Below the pieces are notes generated by a model. It was not told where the DNA came from. It searched no databases and saw only the letters and a program-made list of their open reading frames with translations. From Acetobacteraceae bacterium (lineage in GTDB: Bacteria > Pseudomonadota > Alphaproteobacteria > Acetobacterales > Acetobacteraceae), in the NCBI GenBank assembly GCA_021732665.1, contig JAKFUL010000015.1:114449-178448 (forward strand): a stretch of 64,000 nt of DNA, in the 5' to 3' direction. Positions 15,942 through 26,297 of this stretch are shown piece after piece (the first letter of the stretch is position 1; each line of letters starts with the position of its first letter). A program made the position numbers and the translations under genes.

Positions 15942-16583
15942 TTAGGCGACGGGTTTTTCCAGCAGCACCAGGCCATCGAGCATCGGCTCGCCTGACCATT
16001 CGAAGACCTGGTGCGACAGCACCCTGAGCCCCACCCGATCGGCGAAGTGGCGGACCACGTCGATATTGCCGAAATTCCGCCAGTGGCGGTTCTGCTGGTA
16101 GTGCCCCTCGGGGTTCTCGCCATTGTTGGAGACATGCAGCAGCGCGCGGCCGCCGGGGGCGAGCACCCGCCGGCATTCGCGCAGATAGTCGAGCACGTCC
16201 ATCAACTCGAAATGCACCATGGCGTCGTAGCAGAAGATCGCGGTCTGGCTGGCATCGGCCACGCCCGGCAGGTCATTGCCGGCGTTGCAGATGAAGCGCA
16301 GATGGCCCTCGCCCTCGAAGCGGGCCCGGCAGGCGTCGATATTGCTCTGGTTGATGTCCACCAGGGTGATGACGCCGGCCAGGCGCAGGATCTGTCCGGT
16401 GTGGCGGCCATGGCCGCAGGCCAGCTCTAGCACCGCGGTCAGATTCAGCTTGCGGAACTGGGCGAGGAACAGGCTGTCTTCCGCCCAGAAGATGGCCACC
16501 CAGGCCTCTGCCTGGGCATAATACTGGTTCTGGTCCCAATCCGCCTTTATCGCACCGCGATGTCCGGAGAGCTTGTCTTCCAT
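15942..16583 (-). CDS. class I SAM-dependent methyltransferase
   Basis: 213 residues with a class I methyltransferase fold: motif I is VLELACGHGRHTG, the acidic end of beta-2 is LVDIN, and motif IV region is IFCYDAMVHFE followed by LREC-RRVLAPGGRALLHVSN. Substrate unknown. I use the ATG at 16581-16583; a GTG directly before it is an alternative. It is transcribed divergently from the TTT binding protein across 87 bp and converges on adhC with a 96-bp gap. It stands alone on its strand. Confidence 0.85.
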   Translation of the reverse strand: MEDKLSGHRGAIKADWDQNQYYAQAEAWVAIFWAEDSLFLAQFRKLNLTAVLELACGHGRHTGQILRLAGVITLVDINQSNIDACRARFEGEGHLRFICNAGNDLPGVADASQTAIFCYDAMVHFELMDVLDYLRECRRVLAPGGRALLHVSNNGENPEGHYQQNRHWRNFGNIDVVRHFADRVGLRVLSHQVFEWSGEPMLDGLVLLEKPVA

Positions 16584-16670
16584 CACTGACGCCTAGCACC
16601 TTGGCCGCGCGGCGTATATTCACCCGCCGCAAGGCGCTGTTCAATCACGCCAGACCACGGAGAATTGTCG

Positions 16671-17618
16671 ATGCGCCTAGCCCGCCGAGCCTTGCTTGCA
16701 ACACCCCTGGCCATGCCAGCGCTGGCCCAGGCCACGCCGCTTCGCCTGATTGTGCCCGCACCGCCCGGCGGCAGCACGGATATCCTGGCCCGGTCGCTGT
16801 CCGAGCGCGCCGGTGCGGCGCTGGGACAGGCCGTGACCATCGACAATCGCGGCGGCGCGGGCGGAATCATCGGCACTGAGGCAGCGTCGCGGGCGGCGCC
16901 GGATGGCAACACCATCATCCTCGGCCACAATCAGACCCACGCCTCCAACCAGTGGATGGCGCGCAACCTGCCCTACAATGTGCTCGACAGTTTCGCACCC
17001 GTTGCCCGGCTGGCCTCGGTGCACCACGCGACGGTGGTGCCGGTCACCTCCCGCGCCAGCAGCATGGCCGAGCTGGCGGCGATGGCGCGCAACGGCGGGC
17101 GGGTCAGCTACGCCTCCTCCCAGGCCGGCAGCGCCAGCCATGTGATCGCCGAGACCTTCGTCCGGCGGGAACGCATGGAGGCCACCCACATCCCCTATCG
17201 CGGCGGCGGGCCGGCCACGACGGACACGGTGGCGGGGGTGGTGGATTTCTTCGTCTCGACCTGGCCGCAGGTGGTCAACCTGGTGCGCGAGGGGCGGCTG
17301 CGGGCGCTGTCGATCGGCGCCCCCGCACGGATCGACGGCTTCCCCGCCCTGGCCACCACGGCCGAGGCTGGCGTGCCCTATATGGCCGTGGATGCCTGGT
17401 TCGGGCTTTTCGCGCCGAGGGGCATGGCTGAGGCCACGGTGCAGCGTATCGCCGAGGCGTTCCTCTCGGCGCTGGCCGATGCCGGGAATGCCCGCCGGGT
17501 GGAGGCCGCGGGATTCAATCTAGCGCCGCTGCCGCCTTCGGAATTCGCCACCTTCCAGCGGGCCGAGGTGGCACGTTGGCAGGAGATGGCACAACTCACC
17601 GGGATCATGATGGAGTAG
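16671..17618 (+). CDS. tripartite tricarboxylate transporter (Bug family) solute-binding protein
   Basis: 315-residue periplasmic binding protein of the Bug/TctC family. A signal peptide with RLARRALLATPLAMPALAQA is followed by the family strands LRLIVPAPPGGSTDILAR and the IDNRGGAGGIIGTEAA loop, then IPYRGGGPAT. Ligands for this family are usually carboxylates, but this one cannot be predicted. No TctA/TctB membrane components are present in the window, as is usual for orphan Bug proteins. ATG 16671 follows ACGGAG; a TTG two codons earlier is less likely. Confidence 0.9.
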   Translation: MRLARRALLATPLAMPALAQATPLRLIVPAPPGGSTDILARSLSERAGAALGQAVTIDNRGGAGGIIGTEAASRAAPDGNTIILGHNQTHASNQWMARNLPYNVLDSFAPVARLASVHHATVVPVTSRASSMAELAAMARNGGRVSYASSQAGSASHVIAETFVRRERMEATHIPYRGGGPATTDTVAGVVDFFVSTWPQVVNLVREGRLRALSIGAPARIDGFPALATTAEAGVPYMAVDAWFGLFAPRGMAEATVQRIAEAFLSALADAGNARRVEAAGFNLAPLPPSEFATFQRAEVARWQEMAQLTGIMME

Positions 17619-17624
17619 CGGTTT

Positions 17625-18227
17625 TCAGCGCCAGACCGCCAGCGGCAGCGGGCCGAGCATCAGCCGGCCACGCTCCAGGGCGAGCGGCAATTCCACCTCG
17701 CGCCCCAGGGGGTTGCCGGCGTTGCGGGCGTCGGCCTGGGTGATGATGCCGGCGCGGGCCAGAAGGCCGGCGGCCTCGGCAAAGCCTTCCAGCCGGCCGC
17801 GCAGCGGGCCACGCAAACCACCCTCGGGGGCCGGGCGCATCTCGCCGGCGCCGGAGAAGCGCAGCGGCCCCCACAACACGGTCAGGCCGCGGATCTCGAC
17901 ATGGCCGCCGCCCTCGGCCCATGCCGGCAGGGTCAATGCCGGCGGACCATGCAGGGTGATCTCGGCATCCAGCGCGGTGATCCGCTCCAGGCCACCACCG
18001 CGCGGCGAAATATTCTGGCCGGTGACGCGCAGGTCGCGCCAGGCCTTGGGCGTCCAGGCCAGAAGCGCGCCCTCGGGCGAGGTGACGGCAAAGCCGGGCA
18101 CGCTGAGCGGCCAGTTCGCGATGTGCCAGCCCTGAGGCAAGAGCAGCGCCAGCGCCGCACCGGCCGCAAGCCAACCGCCGGCCACCACCAGCACCAGGGT
18201 GAGCAGCAAAGAACGCAGCACCCTCAT
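17625..18227 (-). CDS. membrane-anchored DUF2125-like protein
   Basis: 200 residues. One N-terminal membrane segment (LLLTLVLVVAGGWLAAGAAL), probably an uncleaved anchor, is followed by a beta-rich periplasmic part with VEIRGLTVLWGPLRFSGAGEM, the kind of stretch seen in DUF2125 proteins of alphaproteobacteria. Function is unknown. The ATG at 18225-18227 overlaps the holC stop codon by 4 nt, so it is translated after holC. It converges with the TTT protein gene, leaving 6 bp. Confidence 0.65.
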   Translation of the reverse strand: MRVLRSLLLTLVLVVAGGWLAAGAALALLLPQGWHIANWPLSVPGFAVTSPEGALLAWTPKAWRDLRVTGQNISPRGGGLERITALDAEITLHGPPALTLPAWAEGGGHVEIRGLTVLWGPLRFSGAGEMRPAPEGGLRGPLRGRLEGFAEAAGLLARAGIITQADARNAGNPLGREVELPLALERGRLMLGPLPLAVWR

Positions 18228-18664
18228 GCCTTCTTCTCCCAGCCCTTCTCCGATTGCTGCCAATAGGCCAGCGCATGGCCGTCAGCTTTGGCGGCTTTCC
18301 AACGGGCGCGGGCGGCCTGCACGGCGTCTTCGTCATTGCCGTCGAACAGGTCGAACCCTCGGTCGTATTCGGTGAGGTGGGTGGATTGGGCGCCCTCGAC
18401 CAGGAAGAGGTGGCGGGCGGCGTTGGGCGGGGGGGCGTCCTGCGTGGTCAGCCAGATCGGCTGGCGGTCGGCCTCGCCGATGGCGGGGGTGCCGTGGGGG
18501 AGCCATTCGGAGGCGGCCCAGAGGGCGGTGTCCAACGCGCCCAACCTTTCGGCGCTGCCACTCAGCACCACCGCGCGGGCGGGGATGGCGAGGACGCGAG
18601 CCAGGAGCTTGGGCAGGGCCTGCTCCAAGGTGCTTGTCGTGAGGTGGTAGAAGCCAATCTCCAT
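18224..18664 (-). CDS. holC: DNA polymerase III chi subunit
   Basis: 146 residues matching HolC: MEIGFYHLTTSTLEQALPKLL at the start, LDTALWAASEWLPHGT in the middle, and a C-terminal RARWKAAKADGHALAYWQQ helix. Chi links the clamp loader to single-strand DNA-binding protein at the replication fork. It precedes the DUF2125-like gene with a 4-nt overlap. In many alphaproteobacteria holC follows pepA; that gene is not present here. Confidence 0.92.
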   Translation of the reverse strand: MEIGFYHLTTSTLEQALPKLLARVLAIPARAVVLSGSAERLGALDTALWAASEWLPHGTPAIGEADRQPIWLTTQDAPPPNAARHLFLVEGAQSTHLTEYDRGFDLFDGNDEDAVQAARARWKAAKADGHALAYWQQSEKGWEKKA

Positions 18665-18793
18665 GGGGGCAGGATACCCGATTTCCCATCGGCGCTCAGC
18701 CCCGGCACGCGACAGACTACCGCCCTGGGGCGCTGTACCGGCAGATCATCCGGATTCGCCGCGGGCCGTGGAGTTTTCGCCAGCACAGTAAAG

Positions 18794-18847
18794 GCGAGAG
18801 GGCTTTGCCCCCTCGCGCTCCCCCACCAAAGGCCGAAAGGCCCTTGG
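18794..18847 (-). terminator. two-hairpin intergenic element downstream of rho (copy A)
   Basis: On the minus strand, right after the rho stop, a stem CCAAGGGCC/GGCCTTTGG with a 4-nt loop (18826-18847) is followed by a G-rich spacer and a 10-bp stem GCGAGGGGGC/GCCCTCTCGC with an AAA loop (18794-18816), then CCTTTAC. It likely ends rho transcription. Closely related elements occur near 35.2 and 46.2 kb. Confidence 0.65.
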
Positions 18848-18854
18848 AACCCGA

Positions 18855-20129
<1,275 letters not shown>

Positions 20130-20287
20130 CGCGCGAGGAAATTCCGGCGTTGATACGCGTCGCGGCTCAGGAGGGGGCTGATTTTCGGCAGCGAAAGCCG
20201 CGGGGCGAGGAGGGAAGGGCGGCGGGTGGACACCGGCCGCGCCGAAGAGTTAGGCAGCGCCGCCTGGGAAGTCAATGGTTTTGCGGC

Positions 20288-20740
20288 TCAGAACGGCTTC
20301 ACGATCACCATGATGACGATGATGATCATCAGAAGGGTGGGCACCTCGTTCATGATCCGCCAGTAGCGCCCCGTCCGCACCCGCTTCTCCTCGGCGAAGT
20401 CGCGGCGCGCCTTGCCGAGCGTTCCATGGAACCACGTCATCGCCACCACCGATGCGAATTTCGTCAGCCACCAGCCACTGGTCCAGTCCACAATGCCCGG
20501 GGTCAGGATCAGAAGAAGGCCGAAGATCCATGTCGCGATCATCGCCGGGTTCATGATGGCCTTGAGCAGCAGCCGCTCCATCTTCATGAAGCGCGCACTT
20601 TCCTCGCCGCCCGGGGCGATCTGCGAGTGATAGACATAGAGCCGGGGCAGGTAGAACAGCCCGGCCATCCAGGCGATCACCGCCATCAGATGGAAGGATT
20701 TGACCCAGAGGTAGTAGGGCGAGAGCGCCTCGATGCCCAT
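20288..20740 (-). CDS. hemJ: protoporphyrinogen IX oxidase, HemJ type
   Basis: 150-residue membrane protein with four hydrophobic segments, matching HemJ, which oxidises protoporphyrinogen IX to protoporphyrin IX. Conserved features include the His in VKSFHLMAVIAWMAGLFYLPRL, the VYH of helix 1 end, and the C-terminal RIMNEVP segment. The ATG at 20738-20740 shares one base with the stop of the upstream TTT gene, so it is coupled to it. The position near hemH and hemE supports the heme assignment. Confidence 0.9.
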   Translation of the reverse strand: MGIEALSPYYLWVKSFHLMAVIAWMAGLFYLPRLYVYHSQIAPGGEESARFMKMERLLLKAIMNPAMIATWIFGLLLILTPGIVDWTSGWWLTKFASVVAMTWFHGTLGKARRDFAEEKRVRTGRYWRIMNEVPTLLMIIIVIMVIVKPF

Positions 20741-21681
20741 CAGTTCGACAATCCCAGTTCGCGCAGCAAGGCGCGGTTGATGGCGGCCTCGGCCAGGAAG
20801 CGCTCGCGGAAGGCGGCGCCGGGCAGGAAGGCGGGCACGGCGTTCAGGCGTTCGGCGGTGGCGCGGAAGCCCTCGCTGGCCACCGCGGTTTCGCAAGCGC
20901 GTTCCAGGGTGGTGGCCATGGCGTCAGGCAGGCCCGCCGGCGCCAGCAGCCCGCCATAGGTGCTGCCGCGCATCGGGTAGCCGGCCTCGGCGATGCTCGG
21001 CACTTCCGGCAGGCCGGGCATGCGGTTGGCGTCCAACACGGCCAGGGCGGTCAGACCGGTGCTGGTGGGGATCGTCGCGGCCTCGACGAAGGCCATGATC
21101 TGGCCGCCCAGCGCCGCGGCCGCCATGGGGCCTGCGCCGGTGTAGGAGACCATCAGCCCCTCCACCCCCGCCGCGCGGAGGAACTGCGCCATCAGGATAT
21201 GCTGCGTGCTGCCCGCGCCTGGCGCGCCATAGACCAATGCATCCCGCCCCCGGCGCGCATGCGCCACCAGCCCGGCCACATCGTTGAACGGCGCGTTCCG
21301 GCCCAGGATCAGCACCTGCGGGTTGTCGTAGAACATGCAGATGTAGCGAAAACTGTCGGCCTGATAGGGCGTGGGCTGCAGGAAGGGCTGGGTGGTGATG
21401 GCGTTGTTGGGTGAGATGCCGATGGTCATCCCATCCGGCCGCGCCCGGTAGAGTTCGGCATTGCCGATGGCGCCTGCCGCGCCGCCGCGATTCACCGCCA
21501 CCACCGTCTGCCCCAGTGCGCGGGTCAGTTCGGCTTGCAGGGCGCGGGCCATCAGATCGGTGTTGCCGCCGGGCGGGAAGGGAACGATCAACTGCACCGG
21601 GCGGCTGGGATAGGCGTCCTGCGCCATGGCCGGCAGGCAGAAGAGCAGGGCGAGGAGGAGCGCGCGAAGGGTCATACGCAA
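20740..21681 (-). CDS. TTT (Bug family) solute-binding protein within the heme operon
   Basis: 313 residues: signal peptide (LRALLLALLFCLPAMAQ) then the Bug-family YPSRPVQLIVPFPPGGNTDLMAR, VNRGGAAGAIGNAEL and the second-lobe MVSYTGAGPMAAAALGG. Ligand unknown. It begins 7 nt after the HAD phosphatase stop and its stop codon overlaps the hemJ start by one base. That makes it part of the heme transcript, which is unusual for this family; a heme-precursor ligand is conceivable but unsupported. Confidence 0.9.
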   Translation of the reverse strand: MRMTLRALLLALLFCLPAMAQDAYPSRPVQLIVPFPPGGNTDLMARALQAELTRALGQTVVAVNRGGAAGAIGNAELYRARPDGMTIGISPNNAITTQPFLQPTPYQADSFRYICMFYDNPQVLILGRNAPFNDVAGLVAHARRGRDALVYGAPGAGSTQHILMAQFLRAAGVEGLMVSYTGAGPMAAAALGGQIMAFVEAATIPTSTGLTALAVLDANRMPGLPEVPSIAEAGYPMRGSTYGGLLAPAGLPDAMATTLERACETAVASEGFRATAERLNAVPAFLPGAAFRERFLAEAAINRALLRELGLSN

Positions 21682-21688
21682 AAACCTA

Positions 21689-22330
21689 TCAGAGCCCCAG
21701 CAGCGCGGGCAGGTCCTTCATGGCGTAAAACGGCCTCGCACCTGCGCGGTGCAGGGCGCCGGCCGGGGTGTCGCGCGCGAAGCCCAGCACGCGGCAGCCG
21801 GCGGCGATGGCAGCGCGGGTGCCGGTGACGCTGTCCTCCACCACCACGCAATCCTGCGGAGCCACGCCGCAGGCCTGGGCGGCGGCGATGTAGATGTCGG
21901 GCGCAGGCTTCGGCCGCGGCACATCCTCGAAGCTGAAGCACCGCGCCCCGAACAGCTCCAACAACCCCAGCCGCTCCATCTTGGTGGCCAGTTCCAGGCG
22001 CGAGGAGTTGGAGGCGACGGCCACCGGCAAGCGTGCCGCCACCACGTGCAGCGCCTCGATCGCATCGGGGATGGCGAGCGTCTCGGCCTCCAGCATGCGG
22101 TTGATGCGGTGGGAGAAATCATCCTCCCAGCCGGTGGGCAGCGGGCCGGTGCGGGCTTCCACCAGAGGCCGCATGTCGGGCCAGGCCATGCCGAGGAACT
22201 CGGCTCGCGCCTGATGCGCATCCATCACCCAACCGCGGGCCGTGAGCTCCGCGGCCACCAGGCGGTTCACCACCATCTCGGTATCCGCCAGCACTCCGTC
22301 ACAATCGAACAGGACGGCCGAAGGAATCAC
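21689..22330 (-). CDS. HAD-superfamily hydrolase (beta-phosphoglucomutase-like)
   Basis: About 213 residues of HAD subfamily I with a helical cap. Motif 1 is AVLFDCDGVLADTE, motif 2 is VAVASNSS, motif 3 Lys is in RPKPAPDIY and motif 4 is VVVEDSVTG. Substrate is probably a small phosphorylated metabolite, unknown. I prefer the GTG at 22328-22330, which gives a GTGA overlap with the hemH stop; an ATG at 22354 would overlap hemH by 28 nt. Confidence 0.87.
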   Translation of the reverse strand: MIPSAVLFDCDGVLADTEMVVNRLVAAELTARGWVMDAHQARAEFLGMAWPDMRPLVEARTGPLPTGWEDDFSHRINRMLEAETLAIPDAIEALHVVAARLPVAVASNSSRLELATKMERLGLLELFGARCFSFEDVPRPKPAPDIYIAAAQACGVAPQDCVVVEDSVTGTRAAIAAGCRVLGFARDTPAGALHRAGARPFYAMKDLPALLGL

Positions 22331-23412
22331 GCGCGGGCTTTCGCGTGCGGGCAATCCTTATGGACCTTGGGGCATTGCCGGGCACCGGCGAAGCTGCACA
22401 GGGAGCGCGGGTTGGCCGCGGTGCGACGCACCAGACCAGCCAACGCCGCGATGAAATGCACCTCGCTGTTCTGCGCCGGCACCCTGAAATAGCCGGGGAC
22501 ACCGACATGCTCGGCTTCCTCGCGGTATTCCACATCCAGCTCCACCAGGGTCTCCGAATGCTCGGAGACGAAGGCGATGGGGCAGACCAGCAGCGCCACC
22601 TTCTCGGCCCCCGCGCGCTCGATTTCGGTGTCGGTGGAAGGGCCGATCCATTTCTGCGGCGTGACGCGGGACTGGTAGCAAACCAGCCAGTCCAGACCCT
22701 CGATGCCCAGATGCTCGCGCACCTTGTCCACCGTCTGCTCGACCTGCCACTGGTAGGGGTCGCCGCGCTTGACGATGCTTTCGGGCAGGCCATGGGCGCT
22801 GAACAGCACGCGCAGCGGCACATTTTCCGGCAGTTCGGCGCGCGCCTTGTCATAGGCCTCGCGCACGAGCCGGGCGGTGGCGGCGGCGAAATCATCGTCG
22901 GAATGCCAGCAGCACAGCGTCTGCACGGGGATATCCAGGCCGATGGTCCGGCAGGCATCGGCCCAGGCCGTCATGCTGCTGCCGGTCGTGGTGGTGGAGA
23001 ATTGCGGGTAGAGCGGCACCAGCATCACCCTGTCCGCGCCCCATTCCTGGACCTGGCGGGCGGTCTCCTCGCTGAACGGGTGCCAGTAGCGCATGGCGAC
23101 AAAGCAGCGGTATTCGGTGGCCTCATCGGTGGCGAGCACCGCCTGCAAACTCTCCGCCTGCTCGATGGTCAGTTCCAGCAGCGGCGACTTGCCGCCAAGG
23201 ACCGCATAATTCTCCTGCGCCGCCGGGGTGCGCCGCCTGGCGATGAATTTCCCGAGCCAGGGCCGGATGAAACCGGGCACGCGCAGAATCGCGGGATCGG
23301 TGAACAGGTTGGTCAGGAAAGGCTGGACTGCGTCCGGGCTGTCAGGGCCGCCCAGGTTCAGCAGAACAACCGCTGTTTTGGGGCGGGTCATATCCCGGAC
23401 ATACCGTGACAT
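22327..23412 (-). CDS. hemH: ferrochelatase
   Basis: 361 residues; inserts Fe2+ into protoporphyrin IX. Family signatures are AVVLLNLGGPDSPDAVQPFL at the start and the catalytic His in VLFSAHGLPESIVKRGDPY (H207). The C-terminus has C339, C347 and C354, and there are internal cysteines at 167-168, similar to ferrochelatases that carry a [2Fe-2S] cluster. An alternative ATG is 21 nt downstream (MTRPKTAVV). It is followed by the HAD gene with a 4-nt overlap and preceded by hemE after 50 bp. Confidence 0.96.
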   Translation of the reverse strand: MSRYVRDMTRPKTAVVLLNLGGPDSPDAVQPFLTNLFTDPAILRVPGFIRPWLGKFIARRRTPAAQENYAVLGGKSPLLELTIEQAESLQAVLATDEATEYRCFVAMRYWHPFSEETARQVQEWGADRVMLVPLYPQFSTTTTGSSMTAWADACRTIGLDIPVQTLCCWHSDDDFAAATARLVREAYDKARAELPENVPLRVLFSAHGLPESIVKRGDPYQWQVEQTVDKVREHLGIEGLDWLVCYQSRVTPQKWIGPSTDTEIERAGAEKVALLVCPIAFVSEHSETLVELDVEYREEAEHVGVPGYFRVPAQNSEVHFIAALAGLVRRTAANPRSLCSFAGARQCPKVHKDCPHAKARA

Positions 23413-23462
23413 GGCCGGGATTCAACCCCCGCGCATCCGCAAAGCCGATGTCGCGAGATTTA

Positions 23463-24512
23463 CTAACCCCCGCGAACGAGACGAAGGAGCGACATCACGT
23501 GATCGATCGGGGTTTCCTTCTCGATCCCGTGCCCGAGATTGAAAATGAACGGCCGCCCGCGCATGGCCGAGAGCAGCGACCGCGCCTCGGTCTCCAGCGC
23601 GATGCCGCCTGTCAGCAGCACCAGCGGGTCGAGATTGCCTTGCAGCGCCATGGTTGGCGCCACGTTCGCCGCGGCCCAGCGCGGGTCCATCGAGGTGTCC
23701 ATGCCGATGCCCTGCATCCCCGTGCGGCTGGCGTAATCCGCCAGCATGGGGCCGGCCAGGCGCGGGAAACCGATGACCGGGATATGCGGCGCGGCCTGGG
23801 CCAGCGCCCGACGGATGGCGGCGGTGGGGTCGATCACCCAGCGGCGGAACTGGCTGGGAGACAGCAGACCCGACCATGAATCGAACAGCATCAGCGCCTC
23901 GGCGCCGGCCTCCACCTGGGCCAGCAGGTAATCCACCGTGGCGTCGGTCAGCACCCGGATCAGGCGGGCGAAGAATTGCGGATCGGCATAGGCCAGTTGC
24001 CGGACATGGGCGAAATCGCTGCCGCCGCGGCCTTCGACCATGTAGCAGGCGACGGTGAAAGGGGAGCCGGCGAAGCCGATCAGCGTTGTCCTGGAATTGG
24101 CTTCGTCGAGAGCGGCACGGACGCGGGTGACGGTCTCGAAGATCGGCGCCGCCGCTTCGCGCAGCTCGGCGGGACGCAGCGCGTTCAGGCCGGCCATGTC
24201 GGTGATGGGGGTCAGGCGCGGCCCCTCGCCATCCTCCATCCACAGCTTCTGGCCCATCGCCCAGGGCACCATGAGGATGTCGCTGAACAGGATGGCGCCA
24301 TCCATGCCGTAGCGCCGCACCGGCTGAAGCGTGACCTCGCAGGCCAGCTCCGGCGTGGTGACGAGGGCGAGAAAACTCCCCGCCTCGGCCCGTGTGGCCT
24401 TGTATTCCGGCAGATGGCGCCCGGCCTGGCGCATCATCCAGACGGGGGGTGGCCAGACCGGCTGGCCGGAGAGGACGGTGAGAATGGGTTTCGCGATCAT
24501 TCCGCCTAACAT
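23463..24512 (-). CDS. hemE: uroporphyrinogen decarboxylase
   Basis: 349 residues; converts uroporphyrinogen III to coproporphyrinogen III in heme synthesis. The substrate-binding loop PVWMMRQAGRHLPEYKATRA is near the N-terminus, with ILFSDILMVPWAMGQ and the C-terminal NLGHGIEKETPIDHV as family hallmarks. It is the first gene of the minus-strand operon hemE-hemH-HAD-TTT-hemJ. ATG 24512 is used; ATG 24500 (MIAKPI) is an alternative. Confidence 0.96.
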   Translation of the reverse strand: MLGGMIAKPILTVLSGQPVWPPPVWMMRQAGRHLPEYKATRAEAGSFLALVTTPELACEVTLQPVRRYGMDGAILFSDILMVPWAMGQKLWMEDGEGPRLTPITDMAGLNALRPAELREAAAPIFETVTRVRAALDEANSRTTLIGFAGSPFTVACYMVEGRGGSDFAHVRQLAYADPQFFARLIRVLTDATVDYLLAQVEAGAEALMLFDSWSGLLSPSQFRRWVIDPTAAIRRALAQAAPHIPVIGFPRLAGPMLADYASRTGMQGIGMDTSMDPRWAAANVAPTMALQGNLDPLVLLTGGIALETEARSLLSAMRGRPFIFNLGHGIEKETPIDHVMSLLRLVRGG

Positions 24513-24583
24513 GCACCAAGAAACAAGATTCTAGAAAGATGGTGGTCTGTAGTATGCCCTGTGAATCACAAGGAACCCCGATA

Positions 24584-24603
24584 GCCAGGGGTTTTTCCCT
24601 GGC
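24584..24603. terminator. hairpin in the hemE / regulator divergent region
   Basis: GCCAGGG/CCCTGGC, a perfect 7-bp stem with loop GTTTTT, in the 286-bp gap between divergent hemE and the kinase-pyrophosphorylase gene. No convergent gene ends here, so it may be a 5' leader structure or the end of a short transcript rather than a gene terminator. Nothing else in this gap looks like a gene. Confidence 0.3.
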
Positions 24604-24798
24604 GCCGTCCCGGATTGGCGGGGCCAATCAGCGTTTGGAGTCCGGGGCTTGGCGGTTTCATCCCCGGTTTGCACCCATTGCGATGGCCCGGCCTGCCGAG
24701 TTGTTCCATTGTGCGATTCATCCCCGACTCCCCAGGGTTGGGTGCATGCCGCCGAATCAATCCCCATTATCCCGCTCCATCCCCGAAGGCCGGCCCGA

Positions 24799-25689
24799 AT
24801 GGTCCACAGAACCACCAACCTGCATCTGGTCTCCGACAGCACGGGCGAGACGCTGAATTCCATCGCCCGGGCGGCGCTGTCGCGGTTCGAGGGACACAAT
24901 GTCATCCACCACCGCTGGTCGCTGGTGCGCTCGCGCCTCAACCTCGACCGGGTGCTGGAGGGCATTGAGCATGAGCCGGGCCCGGTGATGTTTACCCTGG
25001 TGGACCAGAGCCTGCGCATGGCGCTGGAGGAGACCTGTGGTCGGCTGGGCCTGGTCTGCCTGTCGGTGCTGGATCCGGTGGTGAACCTGCTGCAGCACGA
25101 GATCGGCACCCGCGCCGCCTCCAAGCGCGCGGCGCAGCATGTGATGGATGCTGATTATTTCCGCCGGATCGATGCCATGCACTACGTGCTGGCGCATGAT
25201 GACGGGCAGGGCACGGCGGGCATAGCCAATGCCGATGTGGTGCTGGTAGGGGTCTCCCGTTCCTCCAAGACGCCGACCTGCTTCTACCTGGCGAACAGGG
25301 GCGTGAAGGCGGCAAACATACCCCTGGTGCCAGGGGCGGAACTGCCGCCGGAGCTGGAAAACCCGCCCTGCCCCGTGGTCGGCCTGACCATCGATGTGAA
25401 CGCCCTGGTGGATATCCGCCGGCACCGCCTGAAAATCATCGGCGGCGGCGGTGTGCGGCAGAACGAGACGGATTATGTGAACGTCGAATCGGTGAAGGCC
25501 GAGATCCTGGCCTCCCGCCGGCTCTGCGCCGCGCGGGGCTGGCCGGTCATCGACGTCACCCGCCGCAGTATCGAGGAAACCGCCGCCACCGTGCTGCAAC
25601 AGGTCGAGATCTGGCACGAGAAGCGCGGCCGCCAAGCCGCCCTGGCGCCCGAGGATCCGGCGACCCAGGTCCTGGGCCCGGGCGAGTGA
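24799..25689 (+). CDS. PEP synthase regulatory kinase/pyrophosphorylase (DUF299)
   Basis: 296 residues of the bifunctional kinase-pyrophosphorylase family that inactivates and reactivates phosphoenolpyruvate synthase or pyruvate phosphate dikinase. It starts [19 protein letters not shown] and has the P-loop [10 protein letters not shown] near residue 152, followed by the conserved NIPLVPG. The reading frame is open further upstream, but this ATG matches the family start. The maf gene overlaps its stop by 4 nt (GTGA). Confidence 0.93.
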   Translation: MVHRTTNLHLVSDSTGETLNSIARAALSRFEGHNVIHHRWSLVRSRLNLDRVLEGIEHEPGPVMFTLVDQSLRMALEETCGRLGLVCLSVLDPVVNLLQHEIGTRAASKRAAQHVMDADYFRRIDAMHYVLAHDDGQGTAGIANADVVLVGVSRSSKTPTCFYLANRGVKAANIPLVPGAELPPELENPPCPVVGLTIDVNALVDIRRHRLKIIGGGGVRQNETDYVNVESVKAEILASRRLCAARGWPVIDVTRRSIEETAATVLQQVEIWHEKRGRQAALAPEDPATQVLGPGE

Positions 25690-26297
25690 TCCAGGCCGAG
25701 ACGCCTGCCCTGGTGCTGGCCAGCGGCTCGGCCAGCCGCCGCGCGCTGCTGGAGGCGGCGGGGCTGCGCTTCCAGGCCATCCCCGCCGCGGTCGATGAGG
25801 GCGAACTGAAGCTTGCTGCCCAGGGCGAGGGCCTCTCCGCTACCGAGGCCGCCGTGCTGCTGGCCGATGCCAAGGCCCGCCACGTCGCGCGCCGCATGCC
25901 CGAGGCGCTGGTGATCGGCTCCGACCAGCTGCTGGTCCTTGGGGATCGCTGGTTCGACAAGCCGCGTGACATGGCCGAAGCCGCCGAACACCTGCGCGCC
26001 TTTTCCGGCCGCCAGCATCAGCTGGTGAACGGCACCGTGGCGTGGCGCTTCGGCCAACGCGTCTGGCAGAACGCCGAGACTGCCACGCTGACCGTCCGCC
26101 CCCTCTCCGAAGACTTCATCGCCGCCTATCTGGCGGCCGAGGGCGAGGCGTTGCTGGCGACCGTGGGCGCCTATCGCGTGGAGGGGCTGGGTATCCATCT
26201 GTTCAGCGCCGTGGCCGGGCAGCACAGCACCATATTGGGGCTCTCCATGCTGCCTTTGCTGGGGTTTTTGCGGCAGCATGGGGTGCTTTCCGGCTAG
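25686..26297 (+). CDS. Maf-family nucleotide pyrophosphatase
   Basis: 203-residue Maf/HAM1-like protein that hydrolyses non-canonical or specific nucleoside triphosphates. It has the [21 protein letters not shown]-loop-like start, [18 protein letters not shown] and the C-terminal [13 protein letters not shown]. It uses GTG, overlapping the preceding stop. The pair kinase-pyrophosphorylase plus maf is a common alphaproteobacterial order; aroE and coaE, often next, are absent here. The 3' end overlaps the convergent heparinase gene by 4 nt. Confidence 0.92.
   Translation: MIQAETPALVLASGSASRRALLEAAGLRFQAIPAAVDEGELKLAAQGEGLSATEAAVLLADAKARHVARRMPEALVIGSDQLLVLGDRWFDKPRDMAEAAEHLRAFSGRQHQLVNGTVAWRFGQRVWQNAETATLTVRPLSEDFIAAYLAAEGEALLATVGAYRVEGLGIHLFSAVAGQHSTILGLSMLPLLGFLRQHGVLSG

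Noticed and set aside
23413..23462. T-loop-like GGATTCAACCCC sequence between hemE and hemH as a tRNA
   Set aside because: The gap is only 50 bp, too short for a tRNA, and no acceptor or anticodon stem can be formed.
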